NCBI RefSeq assembly: GCF_001314325.1
Contig: NZ_CP009429.1
Span: forward strand, 2,170,501-2,234,500
Reading direction: 5' to 3'
DNA: 64,000 nucleotides
Origin: Sphingopyxis macrogoltabida
GTDB lineage: Bacteria > Pseudomonadota > Alphaproteobacteria > Sphingomonadales > Sphingomonadaceae
The position numbers and the translations under genes are program-made. A model generated the notes under the pieces. The model worked only from the letters and a program-made list of their open reading frames with translations, was not told where the DNA came from and did not search any database. Shown here one piece after another: positions 42,795-51,781 of the stretch. Within the stretch, counting starts at the first letter, position 1, and each line of letters starts with the position of its first letter.

Positions 42795-43400
42795 TCAGCT
42801 GGCGCCGCCCGGCTTGAAGCGGATCACGCGCCAGACATAATAAGCGAAAAGCGCTGCCATGATCGCGGTGCTCACCGGGCCGACCCACGTCTCGACGCCC
42901 TCGAAGCGCTCGGCGAGCAGATAGCCCGCGATCGCGAGCGCAGCGGTCCAGACGCCTGCGCCGAGCGCCGACAGCAGGAGGAAGCGCGCCGGCGGCATCG
43001 CGAAGATGCCGGCCGGGATCGAAATGAGCGTACGAAGTCCGGGAATGAGATGGGCGAGCGGCACCGCCCATGTGCCGTGGCGGCAGAACCAGCGCTCGAT
43101 ACGCGCGATATCGTCGCCGCTGAGCGTGATCCAGCGTCCGTGACGATCGGCCCAGCGGCGAAGCCGCTCGTCGCCGATCCTGCGCGCGATCATGTACCAG
43201 AAGAGTGCTCCCAGAAGGGTACCGGCCAGCCCTGCGGCGATCACCAAGGGCAGGCTGTAGCGCCCATCGGCGGCGCCGAAGCCCGCGAGCGGCATGATGA
43301 CCTCCGACGGGATCGGCGGGAAGACATTTTCGAGAAACATGAGAAGGACAATGCCGGCATAGCCCATCGTCTCGACGAGGTCCGTGATCCAGTCGGTCAT
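42795..43400 (-). CDS. DedA-family (VTT domain) membrane protein
   Basis: A 201-residue DedA protein: YAGIVLLMFLENVFPPIPSEVIMPLAGF near the N-terminus, the conserved arginine/glycine segment RHGTWAVPLAHLIPGLRTLISIPAGIFAM and a C-terminal hydrophobic hairpin. DedA proteins are proton-linked lipid transporters/scramblases that support membrane integrity and acid or drug tolerance. It overlaps the YdeP-like gene (ATGA), so it is last in catalase-ydeP-dedA. Confidence 0.9.
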   Translation of the reverse strand: MTDWITDLVETMGYAGIVLLMFLENVFPPIPSEVIMPLAGFGAADGRYSLPLVIAAGLAGTLLGALFWYMIARRIGDERLRRWADRHGRWITLSGDDIARIERWFCRHGTWAVPLAHLIPGLRTLISIPAGIFAMPPARFLLLSALGAGVWTAALAIAGYLLAERFEGVETWVGPVSTAIMAALFAYYVWRVIRFKPGGAS

Positions 43401-45709
43401 GCGGCGGCTCCCTCATCGCGATTCCCTCGGACGATCCGCACCGGCACCGATTTGGCGGCGGGCACATGGCTCTCCTCGGCATGATGATCGAGCGGCATCA
43501 GCAGATTGCATTCGGGATAATAGGCGCCGAGGCAGCCGCGCGGGATCGCATAGGGGGTCGCGATCAGACCATCGCGTCGGCGTCGCCTCCCGTCGCCGGC
43601 GTCGCTCTCGAGCGCGACGATCTCGCCTTCGGCGATCCCGGCCTCCGCCATGTCCTCGGCGTTGATGAACAATATGTCGCGCGTTCCTTTCACGCCGCGA
43701 AAGCGGTCGTGATAGCCATAGATCGTGGTATTAAACTGGTCGTTCGAGCGCAGCGTCGTAAGCCGGAACCGGCCCGGGACATCGGCAAAGCCTGCAGCGG
43801 ACAGCCCGGAAGGCGCATGAAATTCGGCCTTGCCGCTCTTCGTTTCCCAGATGCGTTCGGCGGCATTGTTGCCCTTCCAGAAGCCGCCGGGCGTGAAGAG
43901 CCGCCGCTCATAATCGCCGAAGATGTCGGGATAGGTCTCCGAGATCGCCGCGCGGATGCGGCTGTAGTCCGCCACCCATGCGTCCCAGTCGAGCCTGGGA
44001 TTGGGGGGCAGGATGCGCTTGGCGATCGCCGCGACGATCGCGGGTTCGGACAGGAGATGCGGGCTCGCGGGCGTCACCTTGCCGCGCGACCCATGAATGC
44101 AGCTCGTCGAATCCTCGACCGAGACGGCCTGCGGTCCGCTCGCCTGGACGTCGCGCTCGATCCGGCCGAGACATGGAAGAAGAAAAGCCTGCTTGCCCGG
44201 GAAGAGATGGTTGCGGTTGAGCTTCGTCGCGATCTGCACCGAAAGGTCGAGGCTGGGCCAAGCCGCTTCCATAGCTTCGGTTTCGGGTACGGCCCGCAGG
44301 AAATTGCCACCCAGCCCGACAAAGCCCCGCACCGAGCCATCGATGATGCCGCGGCAGGTGCCGACCGTATCGAGCCCTTTCTTGCGCGGCGCGGTGAAGC
44401 CATATTGCGCCTCGAGCCGCTCGACAGGCACGAGCTCGGTCTTTTCGGTGATGCCGACGGTGCGCTGCCCCTGCACGTTCGAATGTCCGCGCACCGGCGT
44501 CGGGCCGGCGCCGGGCTTGCCGATGTTGCCGCGCAGCAACAGGAGATTGACGACCATGCGGACATTCTCGACGCCCTTCACATGCTGCGTCAGTCCCATG
44601 CCGTAGATCGCCATGACCGCGCCCGCGCCCGCATAGACACGCGCCGCCGCCTCGAGGTCGGCGCGCGGCAGACCGGTTTCGGCCTCGATGTCGCCCCACT
44701 CGGCTGCCCGCACCGCATCGGCGAATTCGTCGAAGCCGACCGTATGGCCGGCAAGAAATGCATGATCGAGCACTTCGGGCTTGCCGGCGGCGCGCGCCTT
44801 TTCGTCCCACAACAATAGATATTTGGCGATCCCGGTCATCGCCGCGATATCGCTGCCCGCGCGCAGCTGGTGATATTGGGTCGAGATGGACGTTTCCGTG
44901 AGGGTCAGCATCTCGGCCGGGTTCTGCGGATCGGTGAAGCGTTCTAGGCCGCGCTCGCGCAAGGGGTTGAAGGTCACGATCTCGACCCCGCGCTTTCGGC
45001 AGGCGCGCAAATTATGGAGCATGCGCGGCGCATTCGAGCCGACATTCTGACCGAAGAAGAAGATCGCGTCGGTCTTATCGAAATCCTCGATCCGCGTCGT
45101 GCCGACCGGCACGCCAAGCGCCGCCTTCAACCCGACCGACGTCGATTCATGGCACATGTTCGAGCTGTCGGGGAGGTTCTGGTTCCCGTACATCCGCGCC
45201 ATGAGGCCATACATATAGGAGGCTTCGAGACTGGTCCGGCCCGAGGAATAAAAGGCGACCGCGGCGGGATCGAGCGGGCGCAGCGCGGCGCCGATCGCGT
45301 CGAAGGCCTCTTCCCAGCTGCAGGCTACATATTTGTCGGTTGCCGCATCATAGCGAAGCGGATGCGTGAGCCGCCCCTGCTGCTCGAGATCGTAATCCGT
45401 CCAGCCGCGCAGCTCCGACAGGCTGTGCTTCTCGAAAAACTCCGGCGTCGTGCGGCGTCGCGTCAGTTCCCAGGCGGTGGCCTTCGCGCCTTCTTCGCAG
45501 AATTCGGCGGGATGATGATCGGCGGGCTTGGGCCAAGCGCAGCTCACGCACATGAAGCCTTGCGGCTTGTTCTGGCGTAGCAGCTCCCGGTACCCGCGCG
45601 CGTCGATGCGCTCGCGGGTCAGGATATCGGCGAGCGAGCGGACCGATCCCCAGCCACCCGCGGGCCCGCCGAAGCTGTAGATATGAGGCCGGTCGCCGCG
45701 CTGCCCCAT
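43397..45709 (-). CDS. FdhF/YdeP-family molybdopterin oxidoreductase
   Basis: A 770-residue molybdopterin enzyme. The N-terminal cysteines in GFMCVSCAWPKPADHHPAEFCEEG are typical of the YdeP group. Further blocks are SGRTSLEASYMYGLMARMYG, NMCHESTSVGLKAALG (active-site region), VRMVVNLLLLRGNIGKPGAGPTPVRGHSNVQG and a C-terminal molybdopterin-binding domain with FNTTIYGYHDRFRG. YdeP supports acid resistance in E. coli, but the substrate is unknown. Two bases separate it from the catalase-family gene. Confidence 0.92.
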   Translation of the reverse strand: MGQRGDRPHIYSFGGPAGGWGSVRSLADILTRERIDARGYRELLRQNKPQGFMCVSCAWPKPADHHPAEFCEEGAKATAWELTRRRTTPEFFEKHSLSELRGWTDYDLEQQGRLTHPLRYDAATDKYVACSWEEAFDAIGAALRPLDPAAVAFYSSGRTSLEASYMYGLMARMYGNQNLPDSSNMCHESTSVGLKAALGVPVGTTRIEDFDKTDAIFFFGQNVGSNAPRMLHNLRACRKRGVEIVTFNPLRERGLERFTDPQNPAEMLTLTETSISTQYHQLRAGSDIAAMTGIAKYLLLWDEKARAAGKPEVLDHAFLAGHTVGFDEFADAVRAAEWGDIEAETGLPRADLEAAARVYAGAGAVMAIYGMGLTQHVKGVENVRMVVNLLLLRGNIGKPGAGPTPVRGHSNVQGQRTVGITEKTELVPVERLEAQYGFTAPRKKGLDTVGTCRGIIDGSVRGFVGLGGNFLRAVPETEAMEAAWPSLDLSVQIATKLNRNHLFPGKQAFLLPCLGRIERDVQASGPQAVSVEDSTSCIHGSRGKVTPASPHLLSEPAIVAAIAKRILPPNPRLDWDAWVADYSRIRAAISETYPDIFGDYERRLFTPGGFWKGNNAAERIWETKSGKAEFHAPSGLSAAGFADVPGRFRLTTLRSNDQFNTTIYGYHDRFRGVKGTRDILFINAEDMAEAGIAEGEIVALESDAGDGRRRRRDGLIATPYAIPRGCLGAYYPECNLLMPLDHHAEESHVPAAKSVPVRIVRGNRDEGAAA

Positions 45710-45711
45710 CG

Positions 45712-46794
45712 TCAGACCGTGACCCGCGATGGCTCATGATAGGGGCAGGCGTTGAACGCGGCGCGGAAGTCGGCGCTGTGCCGGTAGGTGTCGCGCCGCG
45801 CGCGGTTGATGTTGCCGAGCGGACGGTGCGCCTCGAGCCCGGTCCAGACCGAGAAGCGCATCGCCTCGTCGACATGCGAACGGCGGCTCGCCTCCCAGCT
45901 GTCCTGCACACGGGTGCGAAGAAGCGCGACGCGGCGGAACGGAAAGGCCTCCTCGTCCCATTCGACCGACGCATCCTCGACCGGCTGCTTAGCCAGGTCA
46001 TGGCAGAGCTGGACCCGAAATTCCCAGAGCGCGTCGAACGCCGAAAGCTCGCGGCGCAACTCTTCGCGGATCGCATCCTCGCGCCCCGCGACGTCGATCG
46101 TCCGGCCGGTCAGCGCCGTCATTTCAGGCGCGAGCGGGGCGAGGCTGAACTTTGCGATATAATCGCCGAAGCGGAAGGCGGTCGCCGAATAATAGGTCTC
46201 GCCGAGCGGCTCGCTATTCGGCGCACCCCCGAGCGTATCGACCGCGGCGGGTGCATCGAGACCGACAGCCGCATAGGCGTGATGCACGCCGCGGAGCGCC
46301 GCCGATACGACCTTCTTCGTGCCCTCGAGGCGGTCGGTGGTCTTCGCGAGCAGCTTGAGGTTCGCGAGGAATTTGTCGGCGGTCTTCGCTTGGAAGATCG
46401 GGCCGTTGACGAGAATGAAGTCCTGCGCGCCGCCCTCGGCGCCGGCGAGCCGCGCGCCCTCCGCATCCTCGACCTTGATGGCGATACCGCGCGGCAGGCT
46501 GATCGCGTCGGGCAGGATATCGCCGGCATTGGTCGAGATACGGATCCAGGCGCGGTGCGCGCCCGGCACTGCGAACAGCCCTTGCGCCAGCTCATCGGGA
46601 AGGCCCTCGTCAACGACGAACTCGGCTTCGAGGATCGCGTGGGCCTTGGCATGAACCGCGCGCACGGCGTGACCATAATCTTCCGACGTCTTCTCGAGGA
46701 TCGTATCGAAGGCCGCGTTGATGTCGGCGATCGTCTCTGTCTCGTCCGGTAAAGGGGTCTCGATAGCGGGGGTATAACGCACAGGGCTGGACAT
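45712..46794 (-). CDS. Catalase-family haem protein
   Basis: A 360-residue protein of the small catalase-like family (y4iL/SrpA-like), shorter than true catalases. Typical stretches: VRAVHAKAHAILEAEFVV, FRFGDYIAKFSLAPLAPE and near the end FSVWTGLEAHRPLGNINRARRDTY. The ATG at 46794 (MSSPVRYTP) is the family-like start; the reading from 46893 is an extension. It likely uses peroxide or organic peroxides; true catalase activity is uncertain. It is first of the catalase-ydeP-dedA operon. Confidence 0.88.
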   Translation of the reverse strand: MSSPVRYTPAIETPLPDETETIADINAAFDTILEKTSEDYGHAVRAVHAKAHAILEAEFVVDEGLPDELAQGLFAVPGAHRAWIRISTNAGDILPDAISLPRGIAIKVEDAEGARLAGAEGGAQDFILVNGPIFQAKTADKFLANLKLLAKTTDRLEGTKKVVSAALRGVHHAYAAVGLDAPAAVDTLGGAPNSEPLGETYYSATAFRFGDYIAKFSLAPLAPEMTALTGRTIDVAGREDAIREELRRELSAFDALWEFRVQLCHDLAKQPVEDASVEWDEEAFPFRRVALLRTRVQDSWEASRRSHVDEAMRFSVWTGLEAHRPLGNINRARRDTYRHSADFRAAFNACPYHEPSRVTV

Positions 46795-46994
46795 TGTCGT
46801 TCTCCATATCCCCGCTCCGGCCGGCTGGCCGCCTGCACTCAACGAGCGATAAGCCGGATGGATGCGGGCGGTTCGAAAAAGCCGTGGAGGCAAAATGGCG
46901 CGTCACGTCGCGCCAACGAAATCCGCCGGATAAGAAACCCGTTGCTTGCTAGGCGCGTGAGGCAACCGCCGGGCTTGCCGACCGTTTGCAGCCC

Positions 46995-48083
46995 ATGGCC
47001 AAGTCCCTTGCCGTTCCGGCAGCCCGAAAAGGCATGCCCAGCCCCAAGCTGCGCAAGGCCGAGTTTCTCGCCCGCTATCTCGAGCAGTTTCGTGACGAAG
47101 GCTTCGACGCGGTCCGCGGCGAGCTAGATGGCATCGCAGCGATCGCCTGGGAGGCTTATCGCGACGAGCGCAAGAGTCCGCAAACGCGAAAGGCCGGCAA
47201 GGGCTTCGCCGACCCCGACTATGACCTCTCGATCGACTGGCTCGCCGCCCACGCGGCCGTCGAAGAGGCACGCAAGGTGCACGCGCGGGGAGATGGCCCT
47301 TGCCGCATCCTCATCGTCAACGGATCGGCGCGCTCGGAGCACACATGTCCCGGCGAAATGTCGAAGAGCTGGCGTATCGCGCAGATCGCCAAGCGCGTGT
47401 TCGATCAGAAGGATTTCGAGGTCGAGATGCTCGACCTTAGCCGCCTCAATTCCGAATATGGCCGCAATATCCACCCCTGCAAGGCCTGTTACTCCACCGC
47501 CGCGGCGCTCTGCCATTTCCCGTGCAGCTGCTATCCCAATCATTCGCTCGGCCAGACGCAGGACTGGATGAACGATATTTATCCGATGTGGATGCGCGCG
47601 CACGGCGTCTTCCTGATCTCGCCGGTCAACTGGTTCATGGCGAGCTCGCCGATCAAGCTGATGATGGACCGGATGGTGTGCATGGACGGCGCCAACCCCG
47701 ACCCATCGTCGACCCATGGCAAGGAGGCGGGGGAAGCGAAGGCACTCGAACTCGCCGGCTGGGACTATCACCGCGAACTGGAAGGGCGGCTGTTCGCCGT
47801 TGTCGTGCACGGCGATGTCGAGGGCGCCGAGAATGTCCGCCGCTCGCTCTCCGACTGGATGACGTCGATCCATATGGTGCCCGCGGGTCCGCGCGCCGAG
47901 CTCGATCGCTACATCGGCTATTTCGAACCCTATGCGACGAGCCACGAGGCCTTCGACAGGGACAAGGCGATGCAGGGCGAGGTCCGAAATGCCGCCTTCA
48001 CCCTTCTGGAGGCGGTGCGCGCCAAGCGCGCCGGCACGCAGGTCGCGGCAGGATCAAAACTGAAGCAGCCGCGCGACAAGTGA
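46995..48083 (+). CDS. Flavodoxin-like NAD(P)H-dependent reductase
   Basis: A 362-residue protein. Residues about 1-90 are a basic/helical extension; then a flavodoxin-like FMN domain begins with ILIVNGSARSEHTCPGEMS. The cysteine-rich loop HPCKACYSTAAALCHFPCSCYPN is typical of the iron-sulfur flavoprotein/NADPH-dependent FMN reductase group, and VFLISPVNWFMASSPIKLMMDRM is the second flavin-binding part. The ATG at 46995 is preferred over 46986. It is divergent from the catalase-family gene (about 200 bases between). Partner unknown. Confidence 0.88.
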   Translation: MAKSLAVPAARKGMPSPKLRKAEFLARYLEQFRDEGFDAVRGELDGIAAIAWEAYRDERKSPQTRKAGKGFADPDYDLSIDWLAAHAAVEEARKVHARGDGPCRILIVNGSARSEHTCPGEMSKSWRIAQIAKRVFDQKDFEVEMLDLSRLNSEYGRNIHPCKACYSTAAALCHFPCSCYPNHSLGQTQDWMNDIYPMWMRAHGVFLISPVNWFMASSPIKLMMDRMVCMDGANPDPSSTHGKEAGEAKALELAGWDYHRELEGRLFAVVVHGDVEGAENVRRSLSDWMTSIHMVPAGPRAELDRYIGYFEPYATSHEAFDRDKAMQGEVRNAAFTLLEAVRAKRAGTQVAAGSKLKQPRDK

Positions 48084-48215
48084 AGCGGCGCCCCGGCGCC
48101 CTGCGCCGGATCTGCCCCTCTCGGCACGCCCGCTTTCCGGCCCTTCCCGCACCGTGCTGCAACCAGCCGCCAACGCAGGTGTTTGTTTTGCATAAGAAAC
48201 AAGGAGCATGTTCCC

Positions 48216-49100
48216 ATGTCGCACAAGAAAATCTCCCTTCTCGCTGCAAGCGCGATGCTCGCGCTATCGCTTCCCGCCGCTGCGCAAACGGGCAGCGAGC
48301 AATCGCAGGATGCGCAGGAAAATCGCGTTGGCGCGATCATCGGCGCGCTGTTCGGCGATCGCCTCGGCGCCTCGACTTCGATCGAGCGGCAATGGGCCGC
48401 AGGGCGCAAGCCGCTTGCGACCCAGCAGAGCCAGTTCAACAGCCGCATCGACGCCGACGTCCGTTCGGGCGCGCTAACCACGAGCAATGGCTCGCGGATG
48501 AAGAGCGAATATGGCGAGCTCGTCGCGCTCGAGGCGCGTTTCGGGGCCGATGGCCGTTTCACGACGCAGGAACGCACCGAGCTCGGCGATCGCTACGGCG
48601 CCCTCACCCAGGCGCTGTCCGAAGGCGGCTATGGGGAGGATGCGCAAGATAGCCGCAGCGTCGCCGACGGGCGCGCCGAATTCGAACGCCGCGTCGATGC
48701 GGCCGTTTCGGCGCGGCGCCTCAGCCGAACCCAGGCGAGCGCGCTCAAGCGCGACTATGCCGCGCTGATCCAGATCGAAACCAGCTACGCGCGCGACGGC
48801 CTCAGCAGCCGCGAACGCGACGATCTCGATGCGCGCCTCGATGCGCTCGACGCGCGCGTCGGAGACACAGCCTATGGCGGTGATCCGGTCCTCGACAACC
48901 GCACGCGGCTTGCGAACGTCGAGCGCGCGCTCTCGGGCAGCGGTATCGGATCGACCGCGCAAGCGCAGATCCGCGTCGAGCTCGGCGATCTCACGCGGCT
49001 GGAGGCGGCTTATGCTAAGACATCGCCGAGCAGTGACGACCGGGCTTATATCGAGCGGCGTATCTCCGACCTCGAAACACGCGCACGCGTACGGCGCTAG
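48216..49100 (+). CDS. Secreted protein with three internal helical repeats
   Basis: A 294-residue periplasmic protein: signal peptide about residues 1-24 (LAASAMLALSLPAAAQ). After a short linker (GAIIGALFGDRLGAS) come three related ~60-residue units starting at QSQFNSRIDADV, RAEFERRVDAAV and RTRLANVERALS. Each has the order 'basic helix, long helix with LxxLEAxYA/ARDG, acidic helix ending LxxLDARxxAL'. No family recognised. The start at 48216 has a ribosome site (AGGAGC). Confidence 0.72.
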   Translation: MSHKKISLLAASAMLALSLPAAAQTGSEQSQDAQENRVGAIIGALFGDRLGASTSIERQWAAGRKPLATQQSQFNSRIDADVRSGALTTSNGSRMKSEYGELVALEARFGADGRFTTQERTELGDRYGALTQALSEGGYGEDAQDSRSVADGRAEFERRVDAAVSARRLSRTQASALKRDYAALIQIETSYARDGLSSRERDDLDARLDALDARVGDTAYGGDPVLDNRTRLANVERALSGSGIGSTAQAQIRVELGDLTRLEAAYAKTSPSSDDRAYIERRISDLETRARVRR

Positions 49101-49254
49101 TCGCGCTGCGCCGAGGCGGCCATAGGCGATGCGAACGCGTTCCGGGAACGTGAGACTTCGCCGGGCGTAGCGCTTCCATGACGCTTCGCATCGCCCGCCC
49201 CTCGCCCTGTAAGGCAACTGCCCTGGCTGGTGCAGTCAGCGCGATCGTCGGCCG

Positions 49255-50268
49255 ATGGTAGGCCAACCGCAAACCGGAGAATCTCGCTCGCCGGCGCATC
49301 ATATCAGGGCGAACATCGTACTCTATGGAGCGCTCTTCGCCAATTTGGGCATTGCCGTCGCCAAATTCGTCGCGGCGGCCATCAGCGGCTCCTCGTCGAT
49401 GCTTTCGGAAGGGGTCCATTCGCTCGTCGACAGCGGCAACCAGATGCTGCTTCTCTACGGTCAGGCGAAGGCTAAACGTCCGGCCGACAATCGCCATCCC
49501 TTCGGCTATGGCCGCGAGCTCTATTTTTGGGCGTTCGTGGTCGCAATCCTCATCTTCGCCGTCGGCGCCGGAATTTCCATTTATGAAGGCTGGATCCACT
49601 ACCGCGATCCCGAGCCGCTGCGCGATCCCACGATCAACTATGTCGTGCTCGCCATTGCCTTTCTGCTCGAGGGAGGGTCGTGGACGATCGCGGTGCGCGA
49701 ATTCAACGCCGGGCGGCGCGGCCTTGGCTGGTGGGCCGCCGTGCGGCGATCGAAGGATCCGGCAGGCTTCATCGTGTTGTTCGAGGACAGCGCCGCGCTC
49801 GGCGGGCTCGCAATCGCCGCCGGCGGCATCTGGCTGAGCCATGCGACCGGCGACCCCCGGATCGACGGGATCGCCTCGATGGCGATCGGCGCAATCCTAG
49901 CGGCGGTCGCGATCCTTCTCGCACGGGAAGCGAAGGAGCTGTTAATCGGCGAAGCGGCGGATCCCGAACTGATCGCGCGCATCTGGGCCATCGTCGAGCG
50001 GCACCCTGAAATTACCGCGGTCAATCATGTGCGGACGATCCACACCGCGCCCAATTCGATCTTCGTCGCGGTGAGCGCCGACTTCGAGGATCATCTCGCC
50101 ATGGGCGAGGCCGAGACGCTGGTCGAGGCCATCGAGACCGAGCTCAAGGCGGCGTCGAGCGATATCAGCTCGATCTATATCCGGCCTGAAAAGCAGTCCG
50201 ATGCGCTCGTCCAGCCGCGCCCGTCGGCGGCGCCCGATCCCGCGCCGAGGTTTCCCGGCAAAAGCTAG
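49255..50268 (+). CDS. Cation diffusion facilitator (CDF) metal exporter
   Basis: A 337-residue CDF transporter with six helices and a C-terminal cytoplasmic domain. Metal-site residues: SEGVHSLVDSGNQ in helix 2 (His, Asp) and FEDSAALGGL in helix 5 (Asp). The C-terminal domain (VNHVRTIHTAPNSIFVAVSADF) is the usual dimerising fold. It exports Zn, Fe or Mn in exchange for protons. A weak EcfG-like element (GGAAC-N16-CGTA) is at 49145-49169. Confidence 0.92.
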   Translation: MVGQPQTGESRSPAHHIRANIVLYGALFANLGIAVAKFVAAAISGSSSMLSEGVHSLVDSGNQMLLLYGQAKAKRPADNRHPFGYGRELYFWAFVVAILIFAVGAGISIYEGWIHYRDPEPLRDPTINYVVLAIAFLLEGGSWTIAVREFNAGRRGLGWWAAVRRSKDPAGFIVLFEDSAALGGLAIAAGGIWLSHATGDPRIDGIASMAIGAILAAVAILLAREAKELLIGEAADPELIARIWAIVERHPEITAVNHVRTIHTAPNSIFVAVSADFEDHLAMGEAETLVEAIETELKAASSDISSIYIRPEKQSDALVQPRPSAAPDPAPRFPGKS

Positions 50269-51338
50269 GCTTTGAGTTCGCCGGGTCGCAACTGAATCCT
50301 GATGACCGCGCTTGTTCCCGGCAAATCGCGCGAGGCATCGACCGCGCCGTAAGTCACGCCGGCCTTGTGGGTCCGCGCCAGCGCTTCGATGAGGCGCGTA
50401 CCGAGACCCGTGCCGCGCGCTGTCCCGTCCGCCGGCATCCCGGCCCCGTCGTCGACAACCGCGAGTTCGAGCGATGTCTCGTCGGCCCTGCGAAGCGATA
50501 TCCGGATCTCGCCATCATGGCTGTCGCTATAGGCATATTTGCAGGCATTGCTGACCCATTCATTGGCAATCATGCCGAGCGCCACCGCCTTGTCGGTGGC
50601 GACACGCATGGGCTCCACGTTCGCGATCACGCGTCGCGCCGCGACACCCGTCGACCAGGTCGCCGTGAGATCTTCGGCGAGGCCGCCGAGATAATCGTCC
50701 ATCGCCACATATTCGACGTCGTCGGTCGTATAGAGGCGCCGGTTGACTTGCGCGACCGTCGCGATCCGTTGCTGCGTCTTCTGCAGCGCCTCGCGGGCCG
50801 CGGGATCGGCGAGCGTCTTCGTCTGGAGGGCGACGAAAGACATCACCATCTGGAGATTGTTCGCGACGCGGTGGTTCACTTCCTTGAGCAGCGCCTCGAG
50901 CCGGGCATTGGTCGCGCGAAGCTCGGTTTCCGCCTCCGCCCGAGCGCGGCGAAGCTGCGCGCGTTCGAGCACCTGCTCGAAACTGGAAGCCAAGAGATCG
51001 AAGAAATCCTCGCCGACCGACTTCACCACATAATCGTCGGCGCCCGACTTCAGCGCCGCGACGGCGATGCGGCTTTCCTCGGAACCCGTCACATAGACGA
51101 CGGGCGGGCAGTCGCTGAGCGCGCGAAGGGCCTCGAGCGTCGCAAGACCGTCCTGCCCGGGCATATAATGATCGACGGCAATGAGATCGAAGGCGGAGAC
51201 CTTCGCCATATCGACGCCCTCGCCGCCGCTCGCCGCGAGGCTGACCTCGTAGCCTTTCCGGCCAAGCGCGCGCGACGCAAGCCGCCGCATGCCATCGTCG
51301 TCATCGATATAGAGGATGTGGGCCAGGGCGGGTCTCAA
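50265..51338 (-). CDS. Receiver domain fused to HWE/HisKA_2-type histidine kinase
   Basis: A 357-residue hybrid with the receiver first: phospho-acceptor Asp in DLIAVDHYMPGQDG (about residue 56) and Lys in DDYVVKSVG. A coiled linker leads to the kinase with the HWE-type H-box EVNHRVANNLQMV and an ATPase domain with ANEWVSNACKYAYS (N-box) and VVDDGAGMP. HWE kinases of alphaproteobacteria often feed the PhyR-NepR-EcfG stress pathway. It is last of the three-gene operon 53276-50265; it overlaps the Rcp1-like gene by four bases. Confidence 0.9.
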   Translation of the reverse strand: MRPALAHILYIDDDDGMRRLASRALGRKGYEVSLAASGGEGVDMAKVSAFDLIAVDHYMPGQDGLATLEALRALSDCPPVVYVTGSEESRIAVAALKSGADDYVVKSVGEDFFDLLASSFEQVLERAQLRRARAEAETELRATNARLEALLKEVNHRVANNLQMVMSFVALQTKTLADPAAREALQKTQQRIATVAQVNRRLYTTDDVEYVAMDDYLGGLAEDLTATWSTGVAARRVIANVEPMRVATDKAVALGMIANEWVSNACKYAYSDSHDGEIRISLRRADETSLELAVVDDGAGMPADGTARGTGLGTRLIEALARTHKAGVTYGAVDASRDLPGTSAVIRIQLRPGELKA

Positions 51339-51781
51339 ACCGGATCCGGATCGGGGACCTGGATCACTGACAGGAAGAGACCGAGCTGGCGGATGGCGTC
51401 GGCGAAATTCTCGTAGTTCACCGGCTTGGTAATGTAGACGTTGCAGCCGAGATCATAGCAGCGCTGGATCTCGACCTTGTCGTCGGTGGTCGTGAGCACG
51501 ACGACGGGTGTGCGGCGGAGCGGACTGCCGTCGGCCTTCAGCTTGGCGAGAATGTCGGTCCCGCTCATGTCGGGCAGATTGAGGTCGAGGAGCACGAGCG
51601 CGGGGCCGTTGCGGACAGGGCCGTCCGCTGCATCGTAGAGGAAGTCGAGCGCCGATGTGCCGTCGAGGAAGTGATGGATCTTGTTCGAGATGCCGGCGCG
51701 CCGGATATTCTTCTCGATGAGGCGCGCGTGCCCCTCGTCGTCCTCGATCATCACGATGTTGACGGGCAATTGGTCAGGCAT
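51335..51781 (-). CDS. Rcp1-like single-domain response regulator
   Basis: A 148-residue stand-alone receiver. Acidic pocket in MIEDDEGHARLIEKN, phospho-Asp in LVLLDLNLPDMSG (about residue 70), switch Thr in VVVLTTTDD and Lys in VYITKPVNY. The insertion around the third helix (IHHFLDGTSALDFLYDAADGPVRNG) is typical of Rcp1-type regulators that take phosphate from CHASE3- or phytochrome-linked kinases. It is coupled to genes on both sides (overlaps). Confidence 0.92.
   Translation of the reverse strand: MPDQLPVNIVMIEDDEGHARLIEKNIRRAGISNKIHHFLDGTSALDFLYDAADGPVRNGPALVLLDLNLPDMSGTDILAKLKADGSPLRRTPVVVLTTTDDKVEIQRCYDLGCNVYITKPVNYENFADAIRQLGLFLSVIQVPDPDPV

Noticed and set aside
43466..44818. A 450-codon plus-strand frame opposite the YdeP-like gene.
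   Set aside because: Antisense shadow of a conserved molybdoenzyme; arginine-rich with no recognisable domain.
45736..46752. A 338-codon plus-strand frame opposite the catalase-family gene.
   Set aside because: Antisense shadow; the minus strand carries the catalase-family motifs.
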